NCBI GenBank assembly: GCA_002480165.1
Contig: DLBP01000026.1
Span: 725 to 15,622 of the forward strand
Length of the DNA: 14,898 bases
Origin: Proteobacteria bacterium UBA7821
GTDB lineage: Bacteria > Pseudomonadota > Gammaproteobacteria > Comchoanobacterales > Comchoanobacteraceae
Reading direction: 5' to 3'
Shown: positions 14,397 through 14,898 of the stretch, piece after piece
How the letters are laid out: the number at the start of each line of letters is the position of its first letter
Position numbering within the stretch: position 1 is the stretch's first letter
Made by a program: the position numbers and the translations under genes
The notes under the pieces: generated by a model
The model's input: the letters and a program-made list of their open reading frames with translations, nothing else
Told to the model about the DNA's origin: nothing
Database searches by the model: none

Positions 14397-14837
14397 ATGA
14401 CAATCAATAGTATGTTGTATTATTTACTATGCGCTCTTGCAATCATGCCAGCTGTTGCAGATGATTGTTATGTGACTATTAATAGAATGACAAAATCTAA
14501 AATGATGCTGTTTGATGGTAAGCATCAACGACCCGTTCAGGAAAAAGGCATACAATTACCCCAAACTAGCCAACCAAATAATTACGACAGCCTGCGTCTA
14601 ATTCATTGTGTGGGTAGCCAAATTATAGAACAAAAAAGGGTCGTTTCAGAAGATTTACAATGTGAGATACAAGACGTGTTTGGTAACAATCAAAGTATGC
14701 ACCAAGTTGGTTATTGGTCGAGTGACTATTGGATCGGTGAGATATGGGATGTCAATCGAGAGGCAATCATTGGCAGCTATACGCGCTCTAAATCCATTTC
14801 TAATGATTATCTTTACAAAGAGTGTTGCTTTTATTAG
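14397..14837 (+). CDS. Small secreted cysteine-containing protein, function unknown
   Basis: A 146-residue protein not recognised as any family. It opens with a signal peptide (MTINSMLYYLLCALAIMPAVA) with likely cleavage before Asp-Asp-Cys, so it should be periplasmic or exported. The mature part has five cysteines, in DDC, IHC, LQC and a C-terminal ECC, enough for two disulfides, and a Tyr/Trp-rich stretch (GYWSSDYWIGEIWD). The ATG at 14397 is preferred; a TTG at 14379 lies inside a palindrome and an ATG at 14412 also gives a usable signal peptide. None has a good ribosome site. It is divergent from oxyR, so it could share the regulatory region, but nothing ties its function to oxidative stress. 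The coding call rests on the signal peptide and uninterrupted frame. Confidence 0.6.
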   Translation: MTINSMLYYLLCALAIMPAVADDCYVTINRMTKSKMMLFDGKHQRPVQEKGIQLPQTSQPNNYDSLRLIHCVGSQIIEQKRVVSEDLQCEIQDVFGNNQSMHQVGYWSSDYWIGEIWDVNREAIIGSYTRSKSISNDYLYKECCFY

Positions 14838-14876
14838 AAGTAAGTGATAGTTTTAACAGTGCTAATCTTATGGCTT

Positions 14877-14898
14877 GCGCCTGTAGCTCAGCTGGATA
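14877..14898 (+). tRNA. 5' end of a tRNA, probably tRNA-Arg (cut by window end)
   Basis: The last 22 bases read as the 5' acceptor strand (GCGCCTG), the TA linker, and the start of a D arm (GCTCAGCTGGATA), a typical tRNA beginning. GCGCC-starting tRNAs with this D arm are usually tRNA-Arg in gammaproteobacteria. The anticodon is beyond the window, so the amino acid is a guess. Confidence 0.75.

Noticed and set aside
14662..14847. 61-codon frame overlapping the end of the secreted protein gene
   Set aside because: It is a shifted frame within the longer gene, without ribosome site or protein-like features.

Overview
The window looks like chromosomal DNA of a gammaproteobacterium. The evidence is the gene content and pairings: ftsK followed by lolA, dapA followed by a bamC-like lipoprotein gene, yciB followed by bolA, and a QmcA/NfeD pair next to birA. 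Base composition is moderately A+T rich and coding density is high, with many overlapping or nearly touching genes. No integrase, transposase, CRISPR array or rRNA was seen. Species cannot be named. Three consecutive proteins with eukaryotic-type U-box-like domains, one ending in a CaaX box, suggest a bacterium living inside or closely with eukaryotic cells, in the style of Legionella/Coxiella-type lineages. That lifestyle is an inference.

Layout. (1) 2-1614, plus strand: the 3' part of ftsK (DNA translocase), overlapping lolA (lipoprotein carrier) by one base. (2) 1574-4911, minus strand: a tightly coupled set trhO, GST-like gene, alr, murI, with gaps of 1 nt, 2 nt and a 4-nt ATGA overlap. 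It combines tRNA U34 hydroxylation, a thioredoxin-fold protein, and the D-Ala and D-Glu racemases for peptidoglycan. Its end overlaps the end of lolA. (3) 5023-6464, plus: dapA and a short BamC-like lipoprotein. (4) 6564-10093, plus: the accessory block, three unrelated-looking membrane proteins of 294, 361 and 411 residues. All share the same C-terminal architecture: a helical module and then a U-box-like domain with CP-I-T / DP-I / CP-x-T landmarks. The first two have recognisable promoters. (5) 10118-10921, plus: yciB and bolA. (6) 10911-13259, minus: qmcA, nfeD-like and birA, reading toward bolA. (7) 13332-14252, minus: an OxyR-like LysR regulator with a consensus promoter and a palindromic LysR box over it. 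(8) 14397-14837, plus: a small secreted cysteine-containing protein of unknown function. (9) 14877-14898: the first bases of a tRNA, probably tRNA-Arg, cut by the window end.

The candidate undescribed system is the block 6564-10093: a paralogous family of membrane-anchored U-box-like proteins, plausibly host-directed ubiquitin ligases or relatives that lost the activity, inserted between housekeeping genes. Several housekeeping proteins also carry unusual active-site changes: BirA without the arginines of its GRGRRG loop, OxyR without the usual resolving cysteine, and MurI with CHT in place of CNT.
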